A DNA stretch of 64,000 bases from the NCBI GenBank assembly GCA_029204225.1, contig CM055113.1, forward strand, positions 12,731,286 to 12,795,285, written 5' to 3'. The notes under the pieces are model-generated. The model was not told the DNA's origin. It saw only the letters and a program-made list of their open reading frames with translations, and searched no databases. Position numbers and translations under genes: made by a program. The DNA is from Diphasiastrum complanatum. Lineage: Eukaryota > Streptophyta > Lycopodiopsida > Lycopodiales > Lycopodiaceae. Shown here piece by piece: positions 31,978-43,440 of the stretch. Numbering within the stretch: the stretch's first letter is position 1; each line of letters opens with the position of its first letter.

Positions 31978-33432
31978 CTCAAAACTGCCTAAAACTGCAA
32001 CCGTAGGTTAAAAGAAGTGTTTCGAGTACAATGGCAACGTCAATAACTTATTTTGATGACCTGTTAAAATTTCACACCATGGCGTCCTGTTGCTTAGGTG
32101 GCATTTCGCAAGCCAAGTCACTTTTCAAACGTGAAAGGTTTTTTACCTCACACTCCTGACTACCCGCTCTCTGAAAGGGGCAAAAGAGATTGACGTCCAC
32201 TGAGCGCATTCTCCGCTCCAATCACTCTATTTTGTCGTACCATACTTGCAAGTACAGTCCCGGTGCCCTTCGTTTGGAGTCTATAGCCTTCCGTTTGGCC
32301 CAAATAGGCTAAAGGAGGTGCAAATAGGGGTTTTTGAGTTTTTGAACTATTTCTTCACCTTGAAGAAACTTCACACTTTAAGAAACTTGGGACCCAACTG
32401 TTGGATTTACTCCTACTCTCTTAAATCCCATTTTTAATCTGCCTCCATTCTTGCTGCATATTTACTAACATTGTCACGCAGCCTGCATATTTATATGCAA
32501 ATTCACATAGACGAATAAAGGTCAAAAGAATCGCAAACATTGTGTTTTTACATAGGTTATGGTGACAGGCGAAAAGAGGACACTATCCTACAGAATGTCG
32601 AACGTGCCCTGAAAGCTAAGGCACCCTGTAAATCTTATCCTAAGGCCATTCGTAAGAGTGACCCACTTTTTGCATCATCAACGTTCACTTCAGCACTGGT
32701 TGACGTCGCACCCTTTTTTACGCTCACTCCATGCAGTTGCGCTAACAGATTTGACAATGATTGCAGCCACCCACGATCTCCTACAGATAGCACATCCACT
32801 CTGTACTTTCACATCTGTACACCTATAATAATATGTATATATATTGGATACCATTCATGTATTCAAGATATAGAGAGAGTTAGATGAGAAGCGAGATAAG
32901 AAGAGACTAAGTGAAGAGGTTTCATTCCTCACTACAGACAAAATAAGCTTCGTAGGGCACGCGGTTTCGTCCGCTATTTTATTGTGCTCTACCGCATTAT
33001 TAACTTGTATATATGATATACTTAATCTGATACAGCTCTTTGTTCTGCATTCAGATCTGTGTTAATATTGCTATTCTTGTTCTTCATTTTGTCTGATCTT
33101 TCTAATAATAGATGATCAACTTTTAGTCTTATCTTTCGCGAATAATTCGCGACATATTATCAGTCGAGCACAGTCTAGCTCTTCTCGAATCATTCACGAC
33201 GGATAATTTGTCTTGCAATTTGCGACAAATTATTCATCTAGCGCTTCATCCATTAAATGTTTGGCTACATAATCTAGACTGACTGTGATTTCTATCACTA
33301 ATGTTCTCTTCAATCTGATAGACGTAGTCATGCTTACGGAGAGAGTCAAACAATCCATTCCGCTGCGCATGAACATTTTTTGTTTGAGTTTGCTTCTCGT
33401 TCGTTTCTTGTTCGAGTTCATTTCTCGTTCGT
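31978..33432. other. Unassigned region with short palindromes
   Basis: An open frame at 32540-32887 (plus) has no recognised motif. Near 33136 TTCGCGAATAATTCGCGA is a palindrome, followed by related CGAATCATTCACGA and TTTGCGACAAATTATTC. At 33390-33440 TTTCTCGTTCG repeats three times. Some of this may be an unrecognised LTR. Confidence 0.35.
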
Positions 33433-33886
33433 GTTCATCATTTATGATCAAGAGGGAGTATACAACATCAAGGACACCACAACAAAATGGAGTGGCTGAA
33501 AGAAATAATAGGACTTTATGTGAAAGTGCTAAAGCTATGAGGTTATGTGCTAATCTTGACAAACCATTTTGGGATCAAGGTTTGTCGTGTGCCATTTTTT
33601 TTGTGCAATAGGTGGCCAAGTGCTATTTTGGATGGACGGACACCTTTTGAGATGCTATTCAAGAGGAGGCAGAGTGTCAACTTTCTAAACCTTTGGATGC
33701 ACATGCTATGTCAACATTACTCTTGATAATAGGACCAAGGAGGATCCATCTTCAAGAAGAGGTATTTTTGTTGGATATAGTGAGGTGAGTAAAGCCTACA
33801 AGGTTTACATTCCTTCTACTAACAAAGTGATTGTTGGTAGAGATGCCATTTTTGATGAGAGAAACATTCCAAAAGTGTCTTGAAGC
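33433..33886 (+). pseudogene. Copia C integrase, 5' truncated
   Basis: Open from REYTTSRTPQQNGVAERNNR onward, containing the third catalytic Glu of the DDE triad, then KPFWDQGL. A stop at 33611 and frameshifts break what follows, though IFVGYSEVSKAYKVYI and VGRDAIFDE near the end are clear. The first two catalytic Asp and all upstream genes are lost at the 33433 junction. Confidence 0.85.
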
Positions 33887-35610
33887 ATGATTGATAAAGG
33901 TGTGGATGGATCTAACATTCTTGATGTTGATGTTAAGGATCCTACTTTGGATGGTGATGATGATGGACCTTCATCAAGTCAAAAGCCAAGGAGAACATCA
34001 AGGGAAAGACAAGTACCTTCAAGTCTCACATATGATCAAAAGGGTAAGCAAGTAGTTTATGGAAATTATGTTGCTTTCCTAACCTCTTTTGATGAGCCTA
34101 CAAGTGTAGATGAAGCAAGGAAAGAAGAGGAGTGGATCCAAGCAATGGATCTTGAGTATCAAACTCTTATGAAGAATGGAACATGGAGATTGGTGGAGTT
34201 GCCTAAGGACAAGAAAGTTATTGGATGCAAATGGATCTTCAAGGTGAAGACAAATCAAGATGGATCCATCAACAAGAACAAGGCAAGGTTAGTGGCAAAA
34301 GGATATGCTCAATAACAAGGGATTGACTATGATGAGACCTTTGCACTCGTGGCAAAGATGGTAAGCATTCGAGTCATCATTTCACTTGCTACAGTTTATG
34401 GATAGGATCTATGGCAAATGGACATTTCAAATGCATTCTTGAATGGTGATCTTGAGGAGGAAGTGTACATGGAGCAGCCCGAGAGCTACATTTCATCTAC
34501 AAAGCCAAATCATGTGTGTCTACTACAAAAGAGCTTGTATGGCCTTAAGCAAGCACCAAGGAGTTGGTATGCTAAGCTTAACAAGGCTTTGTTATGAGTG
34601 AGTATAATCATTCACTTTATTATAAGTTTGCTGAAAATGATGTTACCATCTTGCTAATCTATGTGGATGATATCATCTTGAGTGGTGGAGACAATCAAGA
34701 TGTGGAGGATATCAAGAATGCTATTAAGAAGGAGTTTGAGGTGTATGATCTTGGTAATTTGCATTACATTTTTGGAATAGAAGTCATTAGATCTTCTGAA
34801 TCTACTTTCATTTGTCAAGAGACTCTATGCTAATTCTATTCTAGAAAGATTTCATATGGTAGACACAAAAGCTAGTGATACACCTATGGAGGTAATGAAA
34901 GATCCTTCGAGGACATTACTCTCTATAGGAAGCTAGTTGGTTCACTCATCTATCTAACCATTACTAGACCAGATCTAAGCTATTGTGTTGGAAGATTGAG
35001 TCAATTCATGCAAGATCCTAGTGAGGAGCATTGGAAGCTAGGAAAGCGAGTTTTGAGGTACATCATTGGAACTCGAGATTTTGGCATATTATATGAGGGA
35101 TCATCACTTGATATTTTTAGATTTTCAAATTCGGACTATGATGGAGATGTAATGAATAGGAAATCCATTAGTGCTCATTGTATTTTCATAGGTGATGGAG
35201 TTATATCATGGATGTCAAAGAAACAAGCCACTATCTCATTGTCATCTAGTGAGGCCGAGTACAAAGCTCTTACACATTGCACAAAGGAGATGGTTGGGAT
35301 CAAGAGGATGATCAAGAGTCTTCACTTGCTGGATATCTCAGAGAGCCCAACCATCTTTTGTCACAATCAATCAGCCCAAAGATTTGCAACCAATCATATC
35401 TTTCATGCTAGGAGCAAGCATATTAAGGTGCAATATTATTTTGTGAGGGAGCAAGTCATTACAAAGGAGGTGGAGCTTCAACATGTGTGTCTTCAAGAGA
35501 ATTTGTAGCTGATATCTTCAGCAAAGCATTGGGAAAGGACTTTTTAATGAATCATAGGACATCACTTGGAGTGTTATCAAAGTCCATGCTAAAACTAGTT
35601 GAAGAGGGAG
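33887..35610 (+). pseudogene. Copia C reverse transcriptase and RNase H
   Basis: The first frame (33887-34315) reads VDEARKEEEWIQAMDLEYQT then WIFKVKTNQDGSINKNKARL and ends with a TAA directly after AKGYAQ. RT continues in the same family order ([45 protein letters not shown]), loses about 19 bp near 34581 relative to copia A, then has LLIYVDDIILSGG. RNase H at 34996-35508 keeps LSSSEAEYKAL, although the CDNQSAQ aspartate is changed (FCHNQSAQ). It is clearly inactive. Confidence 0.88.
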
Positions 35611-35853
35611 TGTGGAAGATTCAACTAGTTTGATCATATTTGCTATATTTTCATATTTGGCATATTGAGGCCAACTTTGTTTTTAGACTTAGGGATTGAC
35701 TTTTCAAAGTTCATTAGTCTAAATGTCATTTGAATAAACACTTTTTGAAAGTGCGGGAAAGTTAAAAGACGAGTTTGAGTAGATTCAAATTTGGATGTTG
35801 GGTACTTTGAATCTAGACCCAAAAATTTGTAGGGTTAGCATTTTGGAGAGAAA
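35611..35853 (+). mobile_element. Copia C 3' LTR, first part
   Basis: Begins TGTGGAAGATTC after GAAGAGGGAG and matches the copia A LTR up to CATTTTGGAGAGAAA, where copia D is inserted. The second part resumes at 39315. Confidence 0.85.
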
Positions 35854-36562
35854 TGTTGATTTCACACGTGTGGATTGTCCACAACATGTACTTGTGATCT
35901 CCTAAGGTGTGTAGATGCATCAAGATCAAGACTAGATTGAGATTCAAGATCAATCTTAGATCCTATGGCACAAACACACTACTACATGCATTCAATCACT
36001 TCCAACTCTGATTCACACGTGTGGGAAGTATTCAAAAAATATTCTAAGTAAAAACAAGTTGCTCTCCTCGGGTAGAGAGAGAAAAACCATCATGAGCTCT
36101 CGGGTAAAAAGAGAAAGCTAGAAATTCAATGACACTCAAAATCCAAAAATCACCAAATCAATTAGATCCAAAATGAGGAGTACAATGATACTAGTAGATC
36201 CACGAGCTACCACTATGCTTAACTATGATTGGACCACACTTTGTCACCTCTTAATCCTATTGAACCATTGATCCATGCACCTCTTAATTCTACTGGACTA
36301 TATTCAAGCACACCTAAAATTCCTATTGGACCTCACATGGTTCCACCTCTAAATCCTATTGGACCTCTTAGAATTCATCAAACAAAGGTATTACACTTTT
36401 TTACACTCTAATTGGCACGAGTTTAGCCTCTTACTCTATTTTGGCTCAATAGTGGCATTACAAGTGGAAATGCATAATTTGCCATCTATGCCATATTTGT
36501 TCCTATCAAAATCCTACACCTAGATGCTTGATGTAAAAAACATAAGACCCCTATATCTAACA
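35854..36562 (-). repeat. Copia D 3' LTR (complete, 709 bp)
   Basis: TG...CA edges: plus-strand start TGTTGATTTCACACGTGTGG, end CTATATCTAACA. On the minus strand it is preceded by GAAGAATTGAAAAAGATTA, a weak purine tract. It carries six or so copies of AATCCTATTGGACC-like motifs (36235-36370). Confidence 0.85.
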
Positions 36563-36606
36563 TAGATAATCTTTTTCAATTCTTCACGCTACTCCTGAAT
36601 AATTAT

Positions 36607-37221
36607 CTATGAAGATTTAAGCATTGATCTTGATATAACTCCAAGATTAGATCTATGCTTGATGAAAGCACTTTTGCTCAAAGGCTTGGTGAGTAGATCG
36701 GACATACAAGAGGACGAGTTGACATGCTCCAAATAGATTTCTCCTCCAATAAGCTTTTCTCTCACAAAATGGTGTGCCACTTCTATGTGCTTGCTTCTTG
36801 CATGAAATATGGGATTATTGGCAAGAGCTTGGGCCGAGATGTTATCACACCTTATCATTGGTAGATCATCTTCCTTGATGCACTTTAGCTCCATTAATAA
36901 CCTCTTGATCCAAAGCACCTCTTTGGTAGTTGTAGTGAGTGCTTTGTACTCGGCCTCACATGAAGAGAGAGATATAGTATCTTGTTTTTTGGAAAGCCAA
37001 GATATTGGATTGCCTCCAAGAAAGATAGTGTATGCACTAATAGACTTTCGATCCATCTTGTCACTTGCAAAGTCCGAATCTGAGTAGCCAACAATGGATA
37101 GATCTTCACTTTTATAAAGTAGACCATAATCACAAGATGAAGATACATATCTTAGAATCCTCTTGGCCATCTTCCAATGATGGATCTTAGGATCTTGCAT
37201 AAATTGACTCAATTTGTGCAC
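36607..37221 (-). pseudogene. Copia D RNase H
   Basis: A 204-residue frame: LSQFMQDPKIHHWKMAKRIL, VGYSDSDFASDKMDRKS, LSSCEAEYKALTTTTKE, IRCDNISAQALANNP, HARSKHIEVAHHFVREK and MSDLLTKPL. The catalytic Asp and Glu positions of copia RNase H (D in SDSDFA, E in CEAEY, D in CDNISA) are present. It is separated from the RT frame at 37209-37772 by a shift at ~37215, where 15-20 residues are lost. Confidence 0.85.
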
Positions 37222-38250
37222 ACAAAAACTCCCATTGGAGTATCTATGCTCTTAGAATTTTCCATATGAAATTTTTTCAACATAGAGTGAGCATATCTAG
37301 ATTGGCATATAAAGACATGATTTTCATAAAAATCAATTTCTAGGCCCAGGATGTAATGTATCTCTCCTAGATCTTGCATTTTAAACTCACATCCAAGTGC
37401 TAGCTTAGTTTCATCAACTAGCTTGATACAACTTCCACAAAGAATAATGTCATCAACATAAATTAGAAGAATGACAATATTGTTATCAACAAACTTTAGA
37501 TACATGGAAGGACCATAGTCACTAAGAGTAAATCCTAGTGAGATAAGAAAAGAATTAAGTCTTGAATACCATGATCTTGGTTCTTTCTTGAGTCCATAAA
37601 GACTTTTGAAGAGCGAGCACACTTTGGACTCATCCTTGATGAATTCTTGAGGTTGTTCCATATAGATCTCCTCCTCAAGATAACCATTTAGAAAAGCATT
37701 GGATACATCTAATTGGAACACCTTCCACTTAAAGAAACAAGCAAGAGAAATAAGCATTCTTATTGTCACCATCTTTGCAACGGGTGCAAAGGTCTTCTCA
37801 AAATCAAGGCCATGGATTTAAGCAAATCCTTTGGCACATAATCTTGCTTTATACTTGTTGATGGTGCCATCATGATTGAACTTGATCCGAAATACCCATT
37901 TGCAACCAATCACATGCTTGTTGGATGGAGGATCCACAAGCTCCCAAGTATTGTTGGTGATCAATGTATCATACTCTTGCTTCATGGCATCATACCACTC
38001 CTTGGTATTGAGTGCCTCTTGTACATTCTTTGGCTCTTCATGAGAGACATACAAAACATAATTAGTGGAATCAAGATCCACTTGTTTGCCTTTGTCAACA
38101 TATGAGAGCCTCTTAGGCTCAGATCTATCTCTCATAAATCTTCTTGGTGAAAAAATCCGAGGAGAGTCTTCTTCAAATTTTGACCCCATCACATCATGAT
38201 TGTCTTCAAAATCAATAATTGTTGATGCATCCATAGACTTCTTGATCTCG
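37209..38250 (-). pseudogene. Copia D reverse transcriptase
   Basis: Frame 38234-37818 has the acidic linker, EALNTKEWYDAMKQEYDTLI and GCKWVFRIKFNHDGTINKYK and stops after AKGFA. Frame 37772-37209 has MVTIRMLISLACFFKWKVFQ, LDVSNAFLNGYLEEEIYMEQ, LYGLKKEPRSWYSRLN and the catalytic LLIYVDDIILCG. One stop (TAA at 37818-37820) separates them. It is the best preserved relative of copia I and J RT in this window. Confidence 0.85.
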
Positions 38251-38873
38251 GCTAGCTACACAAATCTCACTAAAACAAGATTTATTTCACAACAAATGAT
38301 GGAGTATAGACAAAGTTAGGATCAAACACTCTTAGCACGTGTGAAATACACACTAAGAGACCAAATTTAACACAAATACAATGATATTGCATGAAACAAA
38401 ATGGCTAAAATCTCAAAACAGTGCCTAGATCACATATAGATGAGATTGGTAAGCATACAACTGTGATTTTGGATCAACCAAGCAGCCTCTTGACCAAACC
38501 AAATGTGTCCACCCAGGTCTATGTGCCTTACCTAACCCTCTTTAAAAGCTTATAACTTCTGATTGGCTCAACCAAATGGAATGAAACTAATTGCATCAGA
38601 AACTAGACAAAAATAGCTTCAAAACAAGCTATCAAGCAAGATAAATGGATCAAGCATGAGAGGGAACTTCCAAACTGAAATTGGATGTTCCTCACACGTG
38701 TCTGCACACCTGATTCCGTACAGTACCAGGTCAGGCCCAATCAATGTCCTTTTGATCTCTTTTGATCCAAAATTGAACAAGATAGCTAGGAAAATGGGCC
38801 TTGACAATTTCTAGCTCAAGATTGATGAATAGTTTTCACTTAAATGGATCAAAATGCATGGTAACCTTAGGTA
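38251..38873 (-). other. Copia D leader, gag-protease-integrase deleted
   Basis: Noncoding leader between PBS and RT. Part of it (AGCCAATCAGAAGTTATAAG and a nearby TAGACCT) is shared with the leader of copia I at 55860-55925, showing the two are one lineage. Confidence 0.65.
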
Positions 38874-38886
38874 GGCTCTGATACCA
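38874..38886 (-). other. Primer-binding site of copia D
   Basis: The minus strand reads TGGTATCAGAGCC, an exact initiator-Met tRNA complement, directly abutting the 5' LTR start at 38887. Confidence 0.92.
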
Positions 38887-39314
38887 TGTTGATTTCACAC
38901 GTGTGGATTGTCCACAACATGTACTTGTGATCTCCTAAGGTGTGTAGATGCATCAAGATCAAGACTAGATTGAGATTCAAGATCAATCTTAGATCCTATG
39001 GCAAAAACACACTACTACATGCATTCAATCACTTCCAACTCTGATTCACACGTGTGGGAAGTATTCAAAAAATATTCTAAGTAAATACAAGCTGCTCTCC
39101 TTGGGTAGAGAGAGAAAAACCATCATGAGCTCTCGGGTAGAAAGAGAAAGCTAGAAATTCAATGACACTCAAAATCCACACAATCACCAAATCAATTAGA
39201 TCCAAAATGAGGAGTACAATGATACTAGTAGATCCAGGAGCTACCACTATGCTTAACTATGATTGGACCACACTTTGTCACCTCTTAATCCTATTGGACC
39301 ATTGATCCATGCAC
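38887..39314 (-). repeat. Copia D 5' LTR, truncated
   Basis: Matches the first ~427 bp of 35854-36562, then changes abruptly after GATCCATGCAC into copia C LTR sequence. About 282 bp of the LTR are missing. Confidence 0.88.
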
Positions 39315-39460
39315 GTAACTCATGGAGAGAGTAATATTCTCTCTTCGCTATCTCATTTCATGCTTATACATGGTTCTCTTGGGTTCTACTATTTATTGGT
39401 GCAATATACTTGTGATTGCATGCAATTTTATGTGTAGAATGATCTATATTTGCTATTTTC
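39315..39460 (+). mobile_element. Copia C 3' LTR, second part
   Basis: Continues the copia A-type LTR from GTAACTCATGGAGAGAGT to TGCTATTTTC. The TATA box of the LTR is missing because it fell in the junction deletion. Confidence 0.8.
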
Positions 39461-39552
39461 GGAACCACTCATGTGAAATATAGTAGTTTGCTGGTTTTGT
39501 ACGAACAACAATAGTACTTTTTCATTTCATTCAAGTTTGATCAAGTTCTATT

Positions 39553-39668
39553 AGTGTTTGCATCTCATTTTGTGTGTAGATGCTGATTTTCCTACATTGG
39601 TGAGATTGGTAGTGTATTTCTTTTTCTAACCAAAGATCTTTCAAGTGGATTGGATCTTAATGATCTGA
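39553..39668 (+). repeat. Inverted repeat (partner 31598-31712)
   Basis: About 95% reverse-complement identity with 31598-31712, immediately before an unrecognised exon-like frame. Confidence 0.85.
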
Positions 39669-39696
39669 AAACTTTCACATTAAGTTGGTTATGTAG

Positions 39697-40212
39697 AGAT
39701 GCACCAGGGAAGAACTTGGAAAGGTTGTTCATCATAAACCAGATAGCGTGATCAAACCAAATGATAGAAGAATTGTTTTTTCATTTGTCACCGCATCTGT
39801 ACATAAAGAAGAGTCTTTTCCAGTTTCATATTCTAGCTTGATGCAGACTCATCCTATTAAAACCAGTCTCAAAGTGGCCCCTAGTTCTAGCCCAACTTTG
39901 CTCAGAAGGACATCTCGAGGGTTCAAATCTGCTGATTTTTATGATGGTATCAAAGGCAACAGGAATGTCAAAGGAGAGATTTTTATGCAAAGTGGTGAGC
40001 TTGCAAGCTTGAACTTCTGCATCAGTAAGATGGGTAAGAGTGATCCAAAGTTTTAGAATCCATGGAAAAGTTGCAATTTGAGAGTTTAAAATATGTTGTT
40101 GATATGAAAGTTATCAAAAAGACAATGATGAAAAGGAAAAGAAAGAGAGTACCAATGAAGAATATTGATGACTTATCTACACATAGCGGCAGTCCAGAAA
40201 AAAGAATTTGAG
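39697..40212 (+). pseudogene. Unrecognised protein-like fragment with one frameshift
   Basis: The first frame runs from about 39697 to 40056 (KPNDRRIVFSFVTASVHKEE, SSPTLLRRTSRGFKSADFYD, CISKMGKSDPKF). A second frame starting at about 40047 continues VLESMEKLQFESLKYVVDMK and a very basic MMKRKRKRVP, ending at 40211. The two overlap at GATCCAAAGTTTTAG and would be continuous if one T were absent. A hydrophilic, basic C terminus suggests a nuclear protein. No family is recognised, and it is not LTR-element code I know. Confidence 0.35.
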
Positions 40213-40656
40213 CATTCAAGTATGTTTTCTTATAAATTGTTTATTTGATTTGTATTTGACATTTAAGATTGATGCGGTTAGACCAGTCAACCTTGCTGGT
40301 TGCGTGGCCTTTTGCATTTGATAATGTGCATTATCAATTTATTAATTATAATTTAAGTTTTATATATTTGTTGCATATCATGGTGGCAAAGAACTATTTA
40401 ACGGATCGTTCATGCATCGTATCATCTTTAAATCATGTTGTACCTAGAAAGTCAGCAAAGGCAATGATGAAAAATGCTCGATTTGAAAAATGAAAAATGA
40501 TATTGTAGAGACTATTTTGAATAAGGTTCAAACTGTTGGAATTAAGCATCACTCCAACTAACCAGAATTTGACTCTTTAGTATTTGCGTCATCAGAACAC
40601 GAATTGTTCGAGTTTGTCTCATTTCTTGAGCACCAGTATATTATGTAAATACACTC
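40213..40656. other. No gene recognised
   Basis: AT-rich. A 74-codon plus-strand frame (40269-40493) has no known motif. Confidence 0.4.
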
Positions 40657-41002
<346 letters not shown>

Positions 41003-41858
41003 GCAGTCTTACTCACTGAAATTGAACATCTGTGCAATAATCAACTGAAGCAGTAGCGGGATCGACAATGAACTCTTCAAGTTTGAGATCTTCGACTAGA
41101 TCCTCTTCATTCTCCTACAAACTCAAATTCTTTGGTTCAAGATCCACGTCATCCACATTGTCCTGTACAAATGCAGACCACGTCACAGTTCACTTTAAGC
41201 ACTTTTTAGTAACTGGACTATTTCACGCTCGTCATTGTAACTACCCACACAGTCATTGTAACTGCTCTATGTACATATATACATAACAACAACTCACGTA
41301 AACGATGATGAGACAATCTGTGATAAACATACATGCAAGTGGAGAAGAGTAAAACAAAGTTCTTTTGCGAACTCCATTATGTCTTAATTATTTGATTCCA
41401 TAGGATCAGAGATCTTAGAGAGAGTAAAAGCCATTCAGAAGATAGAGATAATTATTTAATCTGTAACTAGCTAAGCAAGATCACTACACATGGTGTACCA
41501 TTATTATGAACCATTCTTGGGCATAGGATTGTGATCTGATCATTGTATTCACAACTGGTTAATTCAGATTCTATATTTTTCTTATGTGTATTGCATTACG
41601 AATGCTTTCTAATAATTTTCTTTCATTGATACACACTCAATTTGGAATGTCTAATCTCGAAGGAAGCATGGTTGTCTCAGATGCCTAATTGTTCACTCCC
41701 TTCATGGTCGTCTCTGACACCTACCAAGACATTCCTCCATTCGATCTAAGTTAATACTCTGCTGTAGTTTTGTTAAAATATTGTAAAGTTCTCTATGTTG
41801 GAGTTGTGTTTCTTCTTTCGCACCTAATCTATTTGAGAGCACCCCAACAGAAACTTAC
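41003..41858. other. No gene recognised
   Basis: Contains a 72-codon Ser-rich plus-strand frame (41068-41286) and AT-rich sequence. Nothing supports a gene or a defined transposon edge. Confidence 0.4.
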
Positions 41859-43440
41859 TTGGATGCAAATGTGATAGTAGGTGCATGTGATGTTTTTGGA
41901 ATTAACAGAGATGCTTATTCTACTTTTTTTAGAATAGTTAAAGAAGTTTTTTCTCAAGTGATGGTGAAGAAAACTTATCGTCCTCGTCCATATCGGGTAA
42001 GATTAGCAAGAAATTATTATAATGACGGAATGTTCAGAGTAGTTGGCCAACCATTTCATATAACTAAATTATACAAATCAGAATATGGTGAGCTCAATTA
42101 CAACAACTGCAATAATATTTTCCTTGATATTGAAAATGTTCTAAAATATATTATTCGATTGTATAAACTAGACGAACATTAGGTAAATGAAAAGATCATT
42201 ATTTTAATAAAATTGGATGAATCTAAAATTATCAAAGGTCAAAAGTTGGAATGAGTGAGTCTCACTTTGATGAACACAATTTCAGATACAGATGATCAAA
42301 CGTTTAGTGTTCAATCAAAAAATCACATATGATGGTTGGCGGCATTCCAGATATACTTATCAATTTTTTTTAAGTATCATTATTAACATTTCATACATTG
42401 CCATTTTTTATTGACATGTCATGCATTACTTGCTTCTCTACAGGTCTTGAAAGAGGACCATAAAATACTTTCATGGATATTTTCATGAACATGGCGAGAT
42501 TATAAAGAGACATTTGGAGGGTGAGAAATTTACAGTCAAAAACATGGAAGTTTTCAAATTCAATGGCACCTTGCAGGGGATTTGAAAACATTAAAATGTA
42601 TGTATAATGTCTCTCATGGGGCAACATCAAAGCATCCATGTCTTTATTGCATGAAGGATTGCTACAATATGAATTTGGGACAATCAAAACACGAGAAGCA
42701 GAAGATCCAAATATGAAAAGTGTTATGCCAATTCCATTAAAAAATGTCCACATATGCACATTGCATGCTAAAGTTCATATTATTAAAAAATTTACCTGCA
42801 TATTCTCCTTGCATGAAATCATAAACCGGAGTCTGTGGCTAAAGCAACTATTAAGAGGTTGGAAAAAGTTCTTTCAAAGGCAGGACTACATAAAAAAAAT
42901 GTCACCATTAAAAAAAGTGACAGACTCTTTGCAAAAAAAGAAAACGTTCCTAATAAGCCATCAATTGGAGGTGCTAAAGCCAGAGGATGCTTATCCAATC
43001 ACACATGCAAAGAATCTAGTGTCAGATATGAAATTGGTGTTATCAGGAAAGAAAACCTATCATCAAAAGATATGACGACTTTGCAAAATCATTGCATGAT
43101 ATTTGTAAAATCTATACATGATTGTTGGGGAAAAGACAACGTTACACATTACATGGTACTAATCTATTTCATTATATGGTACTTATCTCATTCCTGCTTA
43201 TCTTTTTTTCTATTGATGTTACTTATTTCAACTCTTGTTTGCAACACATCTTTCTTTATCATGCGACTTATTTTGCAAAGGAATATGGGAGCTTAAGTAT
43301 CTGGTCATCACAAGGCATGGAAGAATCACATTGGTTTTCGTATATATTTGAATACTACAGTCCTCGCAGTAGGTTGATTTTGTCCGCTGTGGTTGGTATA
43401 TGGTACTATAAACTTTTGCACTATAAGATAAACTTTTGAA
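41859..43440 (+). pseudogene. Decayed transposase-like coding region, family unsure
   Basis: The frame at 41859-42182 reads DANVIVGACDVFGINRDAY then PYRVRLARNYYNDGMFRVVG. Shifted frames after it give IKLDESKIIKGQKLERVSLT (42200s), NVSHGATSKHPCLYCMKD (about 42605-42658) and KNVHICTLHAKVHIIKKF (about 42737-42790). A substrate-like VKLD, then a C-x2-C motif after HGATSKHP, then a His-rich helix resembles a DNA-transposon-type protein, but I cannot name the superfamily. Many stops and frameshifts are present. Confidence 0.35.

Larger units (their letters stand above)
35854..39314 (-). mobile_element. Copia D, deletion derivative nested in copia C LTR
   Basis: A minus-strand element with 3' LTR 35854-36562 and a partial 5' LTR 38887-39314 (about 98% alike over the shared ~427 bp). 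The PBS is at 38874-38886. The internal region contains only RT and RNase H; gag, protease and integrase are gone. The outer part of the 5' LTR and about 40 bp of the host LTR are missing at the 39314 junction, so a deletion followed insertion and no target duplication can be scored. Confidence 0.9.
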
